In this document: positions 11,851-23,409 of the stretch, in pieces | How positions within the stretch are numbered: position 1 is the first letter of the stretch | Layout of the letters: each line of letters opens with the position of its first letter | From: Dittrichia graveolens | Lineage: Eukaryota; Streptophyta; Magnoliopsida; Asterales; Asteraceae | Direction: 5' to 3' | NCBI GenBank assembly: GCA_038502395.1 | Contig: JARJIL010000008.1 | Coordinates: forward strand, 58,320,001-58,384,000 | Length of the DNA: 64,000 nucleotides | Program-made: the position numbers and the translations under genes | The notes under the pieces: generated by a model | What the model was told of the DNA's origin: nothing | Seen by the model: only the letters and a program-made list of their open reading frames with translations | Databases searched by the model: none

Positions 11851-12799
11851 TAAGAAGATTTTAGAACAAACAATTGACTATCATAAATGAATCTAATTCT
11901 TAACTAGAGACAAACCTGTTTTGTTGTTTGTGGCTTGATTCTTGCTGCAAAACCGAATCTAATTCAATGAACTTGCTGGAAAATTGGTTGTCCTCATTGG
12001 ACAATCTAATTCACTGAGTTGCCCCCACCCTAATCGGCTCCTAATCCTCTAAATTGATGGAACCAGAAACTTGAATGATTGAATGCTCACGACTGACGAC
12101 TCCATGGATTTCAGTACTGTGTTCTAAATTCAATCCGATTCACGAGTCACGAGCTGTGTTTTGAATTAAATTCCAGAAACAATTTCAGAAACTCGATGCC
12201 TAGATTGCCAAATGTACGATGGATTGATGGAATTTAATTCAATTTTAGAAAACTCAAACCTGAATGTGTGTGTTTTGATCGATGCCTTCAACCTTCCCTA
12301 TCTACAACTGTCGATTAGTGAATCGTGGCATACCATGCCCTTAAGAACTCAAAACGACAACATTGATGACGGTCTAATGGAGTTGGTTCTTTAAAATGTT
12401 CCTCATATACTCATCACATGCCCTCGCCAGTTGTGAGTATCCCTAGACTTCCACCTCTTCCTATTTCTTTTTTAAGTAATGAGCCTAGTATATGATAAGT
12501 GGACCTAAAATTTAATGCTCCTTTGTGTTTGTTGCCCTAGGCCCAAGCCCACACTACACACCTCTTGTAGCACATCAAAATGGGTTCCCTAACCTAGCTA
12601 GTTTTCACATCAACTTTCTCTTCTCTTCATCTTCCCAACTCAAAAGTTAGTATAGTCTAACCCAATATCACCTCACTTTTTATTTTATTCTATAATACAT
12701 ACTAAGAGAGAGAAAGAGAGAAGGTGATAGAAAGAGGAGAGAGAGAGAGAGAAAGAAGAAAGAGAGAGACAAAAAGGGAGGTGAGGTGGGGTGGAAGGT
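11851..12799. other. Unassigned intergenic sequence leading to a GA-rich tract
   Basis: Slightly less AT-rich than its surroundings. No gene is recognised before 12700. From about 12700 to 12780 there is a GA-rich microsatellite (GAGAGA runs) of the kind common in plant 5' untranslated leaders. Confidence 0.4.
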
Positions 12800-12964
12800 A
12801 TGTATCAAGTAGTGAACTTGAATGAAGGAAAGAGAAAGGTAACTCAAAGGAGGCGTACTAGTGTTCCCCTTGAATCCAATCAACTTGATGGTGAAGCCGA
12901 AGCCAACAAAGTCAACGGATACCCATGGACTAAGGAGGTGACTTTACATAATAAAGATTTGTGA
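12800..12964 (+). CDS. Candidate short ORF or first exon, unknown product (54 codons)
   Basis: An ATG at 12800 follows a GA-rich stretch that looks like a plant 5' leader. It opens a frame starting MYQVVNLNEGKRKVTQRRRT and ending at TGA 12962-12964. The frame is basic near the start (KRK, RRR) and acidic in the middle, and the third-position and composition pattern differ from the surrounding AT-rich DNA. A plausible donor (GAG|GTGACT) at 12938 would end an exon of 46 codons after PWTKE. I do not recognise a family and found no convincing downstream exon, so it may be a stranded exon, a gene fragment or chance. Low confidence. Confidence 0.3.
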   Translation: MYQVVNLNEGKRKVTQRRRTSVPLESNQLDGEAEANKVNGYPWTKEVTLHNKDL

Positions 12965-13850
12965 TAAACAATAATTATGACATTTATATCTTTAAAAGCT
13001 AATTATTAATTCTTTCTATTCATATGTTTAAAGGCATAATTGTCCACTTAAACCCTTTTTCTTGTGTATAAAAAAATATTGAGTAATGGTTTATGTACAA
13101 TAAAAGGTGAATAAGAATAATATATAATGGATTATTATACTCTTGAATTTGTGAATAAGAATAATATATAAAAAATTGGTAAGGATATAAATATCTTAAT
13201 TATTCTACATAACAAAAGGTTATTATCTATAAATTATTATGCTAAAATATTATTATGTAAAAATCACCACACTTATATACAATTATATATGCACATGGAA
13301 TTTTGAATTTAAAAACCACCAATTAACCAACCAGGTGTTGTACTTTCTTCAAGAATCTTTCCACTAAAAGCACAACTTTTTAGACATCGTTACATACGAA
13401 TAATCCACAAATGGCTATTTAAGGTACCAAATCAATATATAAAAAAATGGTTCAAAAAGGCATCTAACTGGAATGACATAATCAATCATGTGGTGAACAG
13501 TCCATATCTAAAGCCTAATTATATATATAATTTAGGTGTGTCTGTGTTGGTGCTACCATTTGATTCTCCACTCTCTCACGTATAACTGTATTACACATCA
13601 AATTAATCGATTATCTTTTTTAAAGCATATTATATATATACTTATACCATATCATGAGGAATCGATTTGGATTTATAAAATGTACAAAAATCACTCTTTA
13701 ATGTTTAATTATCTCTGACAATGGAACCAGAAACAACATGCTAATTACTTAAGCTAGACTTTGAAAACTTCCATCTACACCTCGCTTACAGCCACCTACA
13801 ATAGGCCATATGCTTAATTGGCGAAATTAAGAACGCAGTACACCCACCCA
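12965..13850. other. Unassigned AT-rich intergenic sequence
   Basis: No gene signal was recognised; AT-rich with short TA runs. Confidence 0.4.
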
Positions 13851-13861
13851 CACACACACAT

Positions 13862-13912
<51 letters not shown>

Positions 13913-13993
13913 CTCACACACACGCATACAGCTAGCTAGGCCATACTTGCAAATTGCAATATATATATATATACACACACATATATATATGCA
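13851..13993. repeat. Compound (CA)n/(TA)n microsatellite cluster
   Basis: (CA)n passes into (TA)n at about 13851-13912, and a second TA/CA block lies near 13961-13991. Apparent short frames of His-Thr or Ile-Tyr repeats arise only from the microsatellite. Confidence 0.9.
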
Positions 13994-14595
13994 AGCAGTA
14001 CGTTCTCTTCTCGAACACCACGTAAAAACAAATGGACGTGAGTACTGTAATTAAGCGTATATATTGCAAGAAAAGAGATAGATCGAAACAAGAAGCACGT
14101 AACAATTAAGACAAACGATCGATATGATAGTTTAACATAATTAGTTAAGAAAACAACCTAAAGATATGCAGGTGTTTTTGACTTGTGATGGCTTGAGGAT
14201 CCTCTAATATTGTAGAAAAACAAGACCCATCATGTTCTTTAATAAACATGAGTGTGAGTCGGTATTATTTCTATTTAAGAATGGATCTCTTTAAAAGTCT
14301 CACTATCACGTATAAAAAAGAATATAATGGATCATGTTTGGTAAATATACATTAAAGTGATCTTAACCCTATTTGGACATAACAAATTAATAACACCCTA
14401 CAAACAGTAACTTTCAAAATAAGAGATATGCATATACATGTATAGATACATATATACATACAATACATTCAATCTTTAAATATTTGATGGTGGTTGGTTC
14501 AAAAAAATATACATATACAGATATATACATACACGTACATATAATATTAATAGGTAATATATATATTAGGGGCCAGGATAAGATCGAATTGAACG

Positions 14596-14771
14596 AGGGA
14601 GCTCCCTTCAGTCCAAGCACAGAATAGCAAGGGATGAAAACTATCTCCCGCATCATTCACTCAATCAAAGTAGCATAAAATCAATCCTTTTTCTACTCAA
14701 TGGTTAAATGAATGAGTCGGCAGCTAATTCGATTCCTTTATCACATCCATGAGTGGGCTGAAGGGACCTCC
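14596..14771 (-). ncRNA. MIR319: MIR319 microRNA precursor
   Basis: The minus strand carries the miR319 sequence TTGGACTGAAGGGAGCTCCC plus a final T at 14616-14596, matching the conserved mature miR319 of land plants, which targets TCP transcription factor mRNAs. The opposite arm at 14771-14751 (minus) reads GGAGGTCCCTTCAGCCCACT and then C. It pairs along the whole mature region apart from about two mismatches. The mature RNA is on the 3' arm and the foldback spans ~176 nt, the long form typical of MIR319/MIR159. An upper stem also pairs: AGCTGCCGACTCATTCA on the 5' side with TGAATGATGCGGGAGAT on the 3' side. This agrees with the conserved upper duplex of precursors processed from the loop towards the base. 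Pairing continues weakly below the miRNA duplex. Transcript ends and promoter are not visible. It is miR319 rather than miR159 because the 5' end is TTGGACTGAAGG, not TTTGGATTGAAGG. Confidence 0.93.
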
Positions 14772-14831
14772 CTGGTTACCTTCATTCACACCAATCGCAC
14801 TGGCCGGCTCAAGTACTACTTAATTAAACTG

Positions 14832-14873
<42 letters not shown>

Positions 14874-15365
14874 TTAGTAAGTTACCCGCGCAATGCTGCG
14901 ACGACAAATAATTTCTATTTTATATCATGTTGCTTTTAAAAATATAATAATATGTTATTCGCGTAATTCAATGTCACGAAAAAGTATCGTATAATGTCAG
15001 TTTTTTATTTTTTTATTTGCATCAACTATTTTATTAATTTTAAAAATAAATTCTAAAAGACATTAAAATAAGAAAAAAAATTATATTTATGAAATAAGGA
15101 GTGAAAAGTTAATAAAATGTTGAAAATTATGTTGATGTGGGTGGATAATTGTGTTTGTGTGAGAGAATGCTTTAATGTTAGAGAGATATTTTAAATAAAA
15201 GTTAAAGTAAATTAGGAGATATAATGAAATAGTTAAAAAAGAGTATTTTAAAAGTTAAAGTAAATTAAGAGAGAATGAAATGGTTAAGAAGAAGTATTTT
15301 AGTACATTCAAGTTACTTAAAATTAAGAACTTTTAAGGTTGTAAATGTATTATAAAAGAATAAGA
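14874..15365 (-). mobile_element. Non-autonomous Helitron-like element, copy 1
   Basis: Read on minus, it starts TCTTATTCTTTTATAATACA after an A (15365) and ends GCGCGGGTAACTTACTAA (14874) before T. This fits 5'-TC and 3'-CTRR inserted between A and T. A short GC-rich imperfect hairpin (GCAGC-ATT-GCGCGGG) lies just before the end. The 492 bp interior is AT-rich and non-coding. Its 5' and 3' ends align with the copies at 22866, 25241 and 32902. It begins about 100 bp upstream of the MIR319 foldback. Confidence 0.65.
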
Positions 15366-17190
15366 TATATGCATTAGGTCGGTCTGACTTAATTAATTGG
15401 TATTGTACAAATATATATAAGTAGAAATTAAAGATAGAATTCATTGATTATGATATAATCGACTTTGTACTATTTATACATACAGATCGAACGAAATATA
15501 TAAAACTCCAATGAATTAATTGTACTTATTGTTGTAATTAATTGATTGATTCTTTTTCTTACACCTTACCATTATCATTATCATATATATAATATGTGCA
15601 GTCAAAACTAAAGTAATGAAGAGATCGAGTACAAATTGATTAATATTACAAAAACTAACTAATTAACAGGAGAAAACGGCAGGTAAATATATATATGATC
15701 TTAATTTGTCCCAAATTAAACTTGATCAGCTAAATATATATATGATCTTTGTGTTGGTATTATATATAAAACTTGTGCATTAGTCTCATAGCTAGCTGGT
15801 TTTTTCCTTTTTGGTTTATAATCAGAAATGATCAACAGTAGCTATATATATATATATATATATCGATCTGGCCGGTTTCATATCGATAATATATAATAAC
15901 ATGCATCAAGAACTGGTCGGTCAATTTAAATAATATTCAAGGGTCTTGATATTTGAATATTGTTGATAAACCCATTTTGCCATGAAAAATATATAATAAT
16001 CTCTGAAACGCATTAAAAACATTCTCTTTTCGGTTTTTTCCTGTTCTTGATATATGCTAAAATTATATATATATATATATATATCTTTATATATATATAT
16101 ATATATCAGTTTCCTTCCTACAGATCTAGCAGCTGGAAGAGCAATTAATAAAGATCAAGGGACAGTAATACAGAAAGAAGTCAACAATATCGATTTCAAT
16201 AATCAAATGAAAAACCTAAAACTTAATAAAACAACAAAATTAAGGGAAAAGATAGTTACTTTTCAGAAACCCTAATCTTGAAACCGGAATAGGTATAAAA
16301 AAATCTAGCTTAAACAACAAAAACCAACGATAACTAGTTGTTTTTACAAAAATACACACACACACAGAGACAATTAAGAAGAGATTAACTGGGAGTGTGT
16401 ACGTATTCAATATCGAACAGCAGTTAGGTATCAAGAAATCTTGAATACATACATATATATATAAGCCACTCTGAAGTGTGTGTGTGTGTGTTTGAGAGAG
16501 ATATATATATATAGAGAGAGAGAGAGCTTAACTGATGTGTGTATGTATATATCCGATATTCTTAATTTAACAACGTACGCGCGCAGTTGTTTGAAATGGG
16601 AATTCATTACTCCCTGGATCGATGATATCTGTAACACGCGAATGAATTACGCCAACAACAGTGACCATTTGTGGTTGTGTGGGTCACAAAATTTTGGGAA
16701 GGAATCAGGTGAGTTTGTAATTATGGTAAAGGAAACAAACAGCTGATGGGTCGCTTTTATCATGAGAGTCAGAGTCTGATTTCTTTTCTTTTTTTAAAGT
16801 AAGAAAAAGGGGCAAATATATATATATATATATAATAATTTGATCTAAGTATCTAACCCAAGAAAAGCTTTCAAAGATCTCCCCCAAATCTTAATTTCAC
16901 TCGATCCCACAACATATCATCATCATAAAGATTATACATACACATATATCAAAATCTCTCTCTCTCTCTTCATATATATAATATATATAACTGTGTGTAC
17001 GTGTAGGGGGATATCAAAAGACGCAGGTACGTAACACGGTACTCTGGAAAATACTTCGTTGTTGGTCTGAACAAATATTCACTTTCACTGTGTGATGTGT
17101 GTGTGTGTGAGGATACACTGAGGAGTGAGGAAGAGGGATCTAGAGAGAGGGAGAAAGATGTAATGAATTAAGTGAACATTTCTTAATGGC

Positions 17191-17241
<51 letters not shown>

Positions 17242-17489
17242 CTATATGTATGTATGTATATAAAGGGAGTTGGATGAGAGAGAGAAAGAGAGGGAGAGGG
17301 TGCCAACAGCAATGCGTCAGTTTTACTTACTGCCTTACAGCGCCTCTGCACTTAATTTGTTTACCCTTTGACCACTATATATCCCAACTAGAAAATTAAA
17401 TTATATTAATTTAATTAAAGTGTAGAACTGTTTGTTATACAAGAAGTATATTAATTTTTATAATATTATTAATTAGATAAACCATTATT
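15366..17489. other. Unassigned sequence upstream of MIR319, rich in microsatellites
   Basis: (TA)n tracts lie near 15842, 16065, 16818 and 17199-17239, with GA and TG runs near 16480-16530 and 17090-17110. The part from 15.6 to 17.3 kb looks less repetitive than most of the window and could hold the promoter or 5' part of the MIR319 transcript, but no specific element is assigned. Confidence 0.35.
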
Positions 17490-17660
17490 AAAAAGTGAGA
17501 CTTTATTTCTCTAAAATACTCTTTATTAATGAGTCATTAAGTCATTAATTAGTCATCGATAAGCCATTAATGATCCGTCCAAAATACTTGACCATTAATT
17601 AATTTTAATCAAGGGTCAAGATTGGTTATTGCAATTGTTATACGAAAAATAGTTTTACGT
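17490..17660. mobile_element. MITE, family B, truncated copy
   Basis: It contains the family B core of repeated ATTAATGAGTCATTAA-type words, then CCATTAATTAATTTTAATCA, then the right terminal arm GTTATACGAAAAATAGTTTT. The left arm is missing. Full copies are at 20585-20885 and 41411-41724. Confidence 0.65.
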
Positions 17661-18960
17661 TGACATTTTTGGTATACTATTCCCAAATCATTAGCTCTCG
17701 TTCGCCAACAGATTTGAACCAAATGATGCTAACTGAACCGGATTACTTCAAAGTAAAGATTTTGGTCAAGAGATATCAATAGGTTTGTTCATTTTTGGGT
17801 TTTAGTGTTGCATTTCTTCGTTTTGATTGTGAAAAGGCAACGTTTTTAGGAGCGTAAATCTTTTGAAGTTGCGTTGTATGTTAGAGATCGAATTTGTTAG
17901 GCTATGAGATCTCTACATTTTGGGATTTGTGTTATTGTTTTATTAGTGTTTAATTAGTATGAGAATGTTTGAAATGTAGGTATAGTGTTCCAAAGTTTGA
18001 ATATTGGGTTTAGTTGAGTAGAGTTTTAAATCTGAAATTGCATTTGAGTTAAGGAATATGCATATGGATGTATGTAGTTTAAAGATAACCAGAATATGCA
18101 TTTTGGTGATTATATATGCCGATCATGTTGACTGCTTTGTGCATTTTTTGTTGTAAGAATATGAATTGAGACTTTGGTATGCATATGTGTGGCATATGCA
18201 TTTTGGTGTATTCGGCTTATGTGCATTTTTCATATGTTGTTTGGTTTATTTATGTGTGTATTTGAGGTGCATTTTGATTTATTTTGGTTTAGTTGTATAC
18301 TGGATTGCATTTCTAACAATCTTGACTTCTTCTAGTTAATTTTTTTCTCAACTTAGATGCATATGCATCTTCGCAATTGGACTTGCATTCACCAAATATA
18401 TACTAAAAGTACATAATTCTTACAGCATTCACCAAATATATACTAAAAGGAACCCAAACTAGCTAGAGCAATGATATTTGATACACTTGATAACCCCTTT
18501 CCCGAACTACTCAATAAACATAATAGAGTATGAGTTTCTCTATGTAACCCACGTTAGTAAGATAAAATCCAACTTACTAACCACCTATGATTCAACATTT
18601 AACAACCACTAAGAGAACCACCAAAGTACCTCACCTTTATTTGAATACTTGCAGGTGCCTTTACAATTGCAATACTACTAATGCAATCTACATCTCCTTG
18701 CAGCTTTATATCTCACGGAAACATCACTTAACTAAGTCCAATATTTTAACGTATCTTGATTACAATCAAAAGCTTTTACCAGTAAAAGACTTCTTGCACC
18801 AAAAAACACATTCCCTTCACTCTTCTAACAAACTCCGCCATCCAGCAGTTGAAAGGGAAACAACAATATACTTCCAAATACTTTACCTAAGTATTATTAG
18901 TGTTACAAGCAGTTTCCATACAAAAAACAGTTATCGATTAAACTTTTTCAAACATATATA
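17661..18960. other. Unassigned intergenic sequence
   Basis: Contains several ATATGCATTTTGG-like words around 18060-18260 and a more complex stretch at 18480-18960 with a 124-codon frame on plus. That frame shows no known domain and has codon use typical of non-coding AT-rich DNA, so no gene is called. Confidence 0.35.
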
Positions 18961-20533
18961 GGATAAGATCAATGAAGAAGAACATTAAAATGAGAAGTCT
19001 ATGAAGTAATAAGATATTGCCATGTGTCCCTCCTCTCATTAAGGGATATTTTCGTAATCATTTGATGTGATCTCATCTTTCTTCCCTCCACTAGTCACCA
19101 TCTTTAACCAATTCCGTCCTCCTCCCCTTTTTAGCTATAAGTGTAGGCTCTTAATAGTCTTTTTTTTTCATTCACATTATAACAATATATGAACATGAAG
19201 CAACTTTTTTTTTGCTGATGTATGTAAAAAAAAAATACCTTAACCATGAATCCATCTTAGGCTTTTTTTTGCCTTTGCATGTAAAAAAACACCCACAACC
19301 GAGTAAATATTGCGTACCAGATCCATGTGCAACCTTTTGCAAAAAAATTATGCAACGTTGTGTTGTAAAAACTGTGCAACGTTATGTCGTAAAAGTTGTG
19401 CAACACAGTGTAAAAGACGTGCAACATAGTGCAAAGATGTGTAACACGGTGCCAAAGCTATGCAACAAGTTAACATTGTGTAAAATATTGTAGAAGTTGT
19501 GTAACACAATCCCAAATATGTGCACCATCATAGTATGTCTCATAATGCGAAATAGGTGAAACATAGTTCAAACAAAATTTAAAAAATATGCAATACAATG
19601 TTATAGTTGTTTATATTTATTCACTAATGATTAATAACGAGAATAGTGGTTTTCTATAATCATTCATTAGTGAATTTATTATTGCTCTAAATTTTAAATG
19701 GTTCTTATTGTTGTGTAAAATATTATGGTTTGTTCATCATAATCATAATCATGAATAAAGTTGTTTAGTTTTGGTTATTTATAGTTTTTTCATCACTTCA
19801 TCATAATTTTAATTTTAGTTATTTATGGGTTTGTTAACTAATTAACACAGAAAGATGAAGATAAAGAACGATTTGTTGTTTAGTAATGAACACGAAACTA
19901 AAAGTTTTTTTAGTACATTACGTTGTTCAATAATAAACAACCGCTTATTATACATGGGAAAAAATGATACGAAAAAGAGTAAAAAACGTAAAATTAAAAA
20001 GAGAAGGAAAAAAGCATTTAATAATGTAATAGTATAAACCAAGAGTTTATTAGTGAACAAAGTCTAATGAATATAATATTTATTAATTAAAAACTCGTAT
20101 AAATTTTTTGTTGTGTTTATCGTTGAACATCGTAAAATTATTAATTTACTATTAAATTATTTTCAATCTATTTTGTTTAAAAAGTTTTAGGAGAGAGAAA
20201 CAAATATTGTTAGTTTATAACGAAACAAATATCATTTTCCAAAAATTATGGATTGAAAATTTGATCAAATTAATATCATGAAATGTTAATGTTATTAAAC
20301 TAAGATTAAGTTAATTTAAATGAAAAACTAAAAACAGGTTAGAATTTGATAAAATCCATAAGATAACAAATTAGAGAAATTGAAGAAATTGTCAAATTTA
20401 AAGTAATAATGAATTAATTACAATGATACTAGAAAGACATAAATACTCTTTTGACTAAGATCCTAACTTACTAAAATCTAATTTTTAGAAATGCTTCTCG
20501 CACTTCTCGTAAAAATAAAGCTTCTCACATGAA

Positions 20534-20545
<12 letters not shown>
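18961..20545. mobile_element. (TA)n-flanked element, 1.6 kb
   Basis: The right end, reverse complemented, is GAGAGTTCATGTGAGAAGCT with ACGAGAAGTGCGAGAAG, almost the same as the left end of the element at 6455. The left end follows TATATA and reads GGATAAGATCAATGAAGAAG. The interior contains a degenerate tandem array (19349-19530) and the recurrent ATTCATTAGTGAAT motif near 19663. No transposase frame is recognisable. The left boundary is less certain than the right. Confidence 0.5.
19349..19530. repeat. Degenerate ~24 bp tandem repeat, about 8 units
   Basis: Successive units of the type GTGCAACACAGTGTAAAAG (for example GTGCAACGTTATGTCGTAAA and GTGCAACATAGTGCAAAGAT) run across the segment with drift. 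Frames through it on both strands are repeat artefacts. Confidence 0.7.
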
Positions 20546-20583
<38 letters not shown>

Positions 20584-20584
20584 A

Positions 20585-20885
20585 GGGAGGGTTCAAACGA
20601 GAACTGTTTTTCGTACGAGAATTGTGAAAACCAACTTAGCCCTTGATTAAAATTAATCAATGGTTAAGATTTTTGGGCGACTCATTAAGGCTTCATTAAT
20701 GGCTCATTAATGACACATTAACCGAAAAATCAAGTCTCACAAATTAATGACGGCTCTCTCGGACGCAATTCACGATTGGGTAAATATATAAATTATCAAA
20801 ATACCCTATTAATGAGTCATTAATGGCGTTAAAAATAGTTCTTACAGTTTTTATACGAAAAACATTTCTCGTTTGAACTTTTGCC
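20585..20885. mobile_element. MITE, family B (long TIRs, ~300 bp)
   Basis: The left arm is GGGAGGGTTCAAACGAGAAC then TTTTTCGTACGAGAATTG. The right arm, reverse complemented, carries AAACGAGAAATGTTTTTCGT. The core holds repeated CATTAATGG/TAATGAGTCATTAATGG words. (TA)n lies on both sides. The terminal arms are shared with family A but the core is different. Confidence 0.8.
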
Positions 20886-21242
20886 TATATATGTATATAT
20901 ATAGGGTATGGTTATATGTAGAACCACACTTATTCATAGAATCTATAGAACTATTATGGTGATGACATGTGTCATAAAAAAAATACAAAAAAGAAATTTT
21001 TTTCTTTTGTCCATAAAAGCCACGCGCCTCCCGTAAAAGCCCTCAGGTTTTTATAAAAAAAACTGATTAATCCTTTTAATGATCATAACTATGTCATGTT
21101 TATGATTTTTAACAAAAACAATAATACCATTAAATTCAATTTTTCTTGCTCTTTAATTCAAGACTCTTCCCATATTTCTAAATTTTTTATTTTGAAATGC
21201 AATTGTGAAAATGCAAATTTCAAATCTGAACATGTAAATTGT

Positions 21243-21502
21243 AGATGAAGATGATAATCAAAATGCAATCTAAATGAAGATGATGACCAAAATGCAATCT
21301 AGATGAAAATGAAGACTGAAAACCGCCATTTAAGATCTGTAAATTATAGATATGAAAAGAAATCGTTGTGTTATTTGCATTTTAATTACTTAATGTTATA
21401 TATATTTTTTGTTATTTGCATTTTGGTTATCTTTTTCATTTAGGTTGCATTTTGCTTATCATTTTCATCTAGATTGCATTTTGGTTATCACATTCATTTG
21501 GG
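21243..21502. repeat. 29 bp tandem repeat with an inverted partner array
   Basis: Three 29 bp units (21416-21444, 21445-21473, 21474-21502) share TTGCATTTTG(G/C)TTATC followed by TTCAT. At 21243-21305 the same unit appears on the opposite strand at least twice (AAAATGCAATCTAAATGAAG), so the two arrays face each other across about 110 bases. Confidence 0.75.
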
Positions 21503-21561
21503 TTGCATACACAACCCTCCAAAAAATACAAATTCCATACACAACACTACAATGCAAATTC

Positions 21562-21780
21562 CATACACAACACTATATCAATTAACTACTTTTATTATCT
21601 TCTTCCAAAATGCAAATTCAAAAAAATGCAAATTTCATACACAACATTATATCAGTTAACTGCTTCTATTATCTTTTTCCAAAATGCAAAATCCAAAAAT
21701 GCAAATTCCACACACAACACTACAATACAAACTCCATACACAATACTATATCAGTTAACTGCTTCTGTTATCTTCTTTCC
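21562..21780. repeat. Degenerate longer tandem repeat, three units
   Basis: Units start CATACACAA(C/T)A(C/T)TATATCA at 21562, CATACACAACATTATATCAG at 21636 and CATACACAATACTATATCAG at 21735 (spacing 74 and 99 bp). Each is followed by TTAACT(A/G)CTT(T/C)T and TTATCTT. Frames crossing it are repeat artefacts. Confidence 0.7.
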
Positions 21781-21906
21781 TACAAATAACAAAATCATTC
21801 AAGAAGGAATCATCAACCAATTTTTTAGAGTTTGAAGAATAAAAAAATTCAAACCTGATTCAACTTAAGCCAAAATCGATATGGGTGAGGTGGAGATGGT
21901 CGTAGC

Positions 21907-22359
21907 TAGGGTTGTAAATGAGCCGAGCTACTCGCGAGCTATTCGAGCTCGGATCGTTAAAAGCTCGAAACGAGCCGAGCCTTAACGAGCTCGAGCCTAG
22001 GTTAAAGCTCATTTAATAAACGAGCCGAGCTCGAGCTCCAAAGAGGGGGCTCGCGAGCTTAAACGAGCCTAAACGAGCTCCATATATAATATAATTTATA
22101 TTTTTTAATTTTTAATTTTTAATAATTATATATATCATTTTAATAAAAATATCAAAATAATACCCGAGCCTAAACGAGCCTAGCTTAAACGATCCTAAAC
22201 GAGCCGAGCCCGAGCTTCATAAATATTAAACGAGCCGAGCTCGAGCTCAACATCATAAGCTCTAAACGAGCCGAGCTCGAGCTCGAGCTTAAAAAGTCCT
22301 AAACGAGCCCGGCTCGATAAGTGTTTGGCTCGGCTCGGCTCGGTTCGTTTACATCCCTA
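21907..22359. mobile_element. hAT-superfamily MITE with exact 8 bp target duplication
   Basis: The element starts TAGGGTTGTAAATGAGCCGA and ends TCGGTTCGTTTACATCCCTA, imperfect inverted ends of at least 20 bases. The 8-mer GTCGTAGC flanks it on both sides (21899-21906 and 22360-22367). The interior is a low-complexity mixture of GAGCTCGAGC / CGAGCCGAGC words with no coding capacity. TAGGG-type ends and an 8 bp duplication are hallmarks of hAT elements. Confidence 0.9.
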
Positions 22360-22865
22360 GTCGTAGCCGGCGATAAGAAAGGTTTTCGTGAGCCGAAGGT
22401 ATATAGTTGTGATTGTCTCTAAAAAACTCATAATGGTGGCGACCTTGGGTGGCCGACAAGAGGGCGACGGTGGTTGCAAACAGTCTCGATCAATCTCCTC
22501 AACTCTTGTGAAACGAAGAAAAGAAAAAAACGATGATGGCCGACGATTAGAGCTGTGGTGCTATTGGTCGGAGCAGGAGAGAGGGAGACGATGGCGAAGG
22601 GGCGGTGGTTTTGAAGAGACGAGAGAACTGGATGTTTAATTATGATGTGGAGGTTGAAGAGAGTTAAATAAAGTGTTTTCCATGTTTGCCCTTCTTTTAA
22701 ATCATAGTTCATAGTTATGTATGCTAATTATAATTTTGACACAAATTAATATCAGTCCTTAAGCAAATTAATCTAAAGACCTAAAAAAAGTTTTTAGGTT
22801 CTATGATTAAGATGGGTTCTATATTGATCACACACACACACATATATATATATACACACACACTA

Positions 22866-23383
22866 TCTTATAAAGTATTTAGGTCTTTTATATCTCTTAA
22901 GTTTAAGTAATTTGAAATTACTATTTTACCCTTAATACTAAACTAAATGAAAACTATTAAATAAAGTAACTATTTGATAGAGTTAATGACAATTGTATAT
23001 ACCATTTTAATAACTAAACCTTCCAAAATATAGAATATTTAAAAAATCAAATCAATACAAATTAACTAAATAATTACAAAAATTAATAATTAAATCTTTC
23101 ATATTAAACTTAACTATTAAATAATTATGTATAATTAGAAGTATTAAATCTAAATAACATATAACCTACATTTATAAAAATCTCTGAATTTTTTAAATGG
23201 GTAATGTAATTAAAATTACATAGAGGTATAATTTTAACACTCTTGTTGGATTTTACCATTCTTGTAAAATTTTATTGATGCATTATAATTTAGACAAGAA
23301 ATACACCAACGTTTCTTTAAAAATGGACAAGTTGTCAAGAAAAAAATATTCGTCTTCGCTGCATTACGCGGGTACAATGCTAA
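22866..23383 (+). mobile_element. Non-autonomous Helitron-like element, copy 2
   Basis: It starts TCTTATAAAGTATTTAGGTC after an A and ends TACGCGGGTACAATGCTAA before a T, consistent with 5'-TC and 3'-CTRR between A and T. A GC-rich imperfect hairpin lies 10-20 bases before the 3' end. The 518 bp interior is AT-rich and non-coding. (CA)n and (TA)n tracts flank it. Confidence 0.7.
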
Positions 23384-23409
23384 TACGTATGTATGTATAT
23401 ATATATATA

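Larger units (their letters stand above)
20904..22829. mobile_element. (TA)n-flanked element, 1.9 kb, with nested hAT MITE
   Basis: The left end reads GGGTATGGTTATATGTAGAA and then ATTCATAGAATCTATAGAAC. The right end, near 22795-22829, is a diverged reverse complement (GGTTCTATGATTAAGATGGG). (TA)n or (CA)n tracts flank both ends. The interior has tandem repeats (21243-21780) and a GC-rich island at about 22370-22640 with open frames but no known domain. A hAT-type MITE (21907-22359) is inserted at the edge of that island. Confidence 0.6.

Noticed and set aside
14414..14656. 80-codon frame on minus overlapping the MIR319 precursor
   Set aside because: It starts inside the foldback and reads through the miRNA itself into AT-rich DNA. 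Peptides proposed for primary miRNA transcripts lie upstream of the foldback.
18587..18961. 124-codon frame on plus
   Set aside because: No recognisable domain, AT-driven composition, and no splice or promoter context; treated as chance until a homologue is found.
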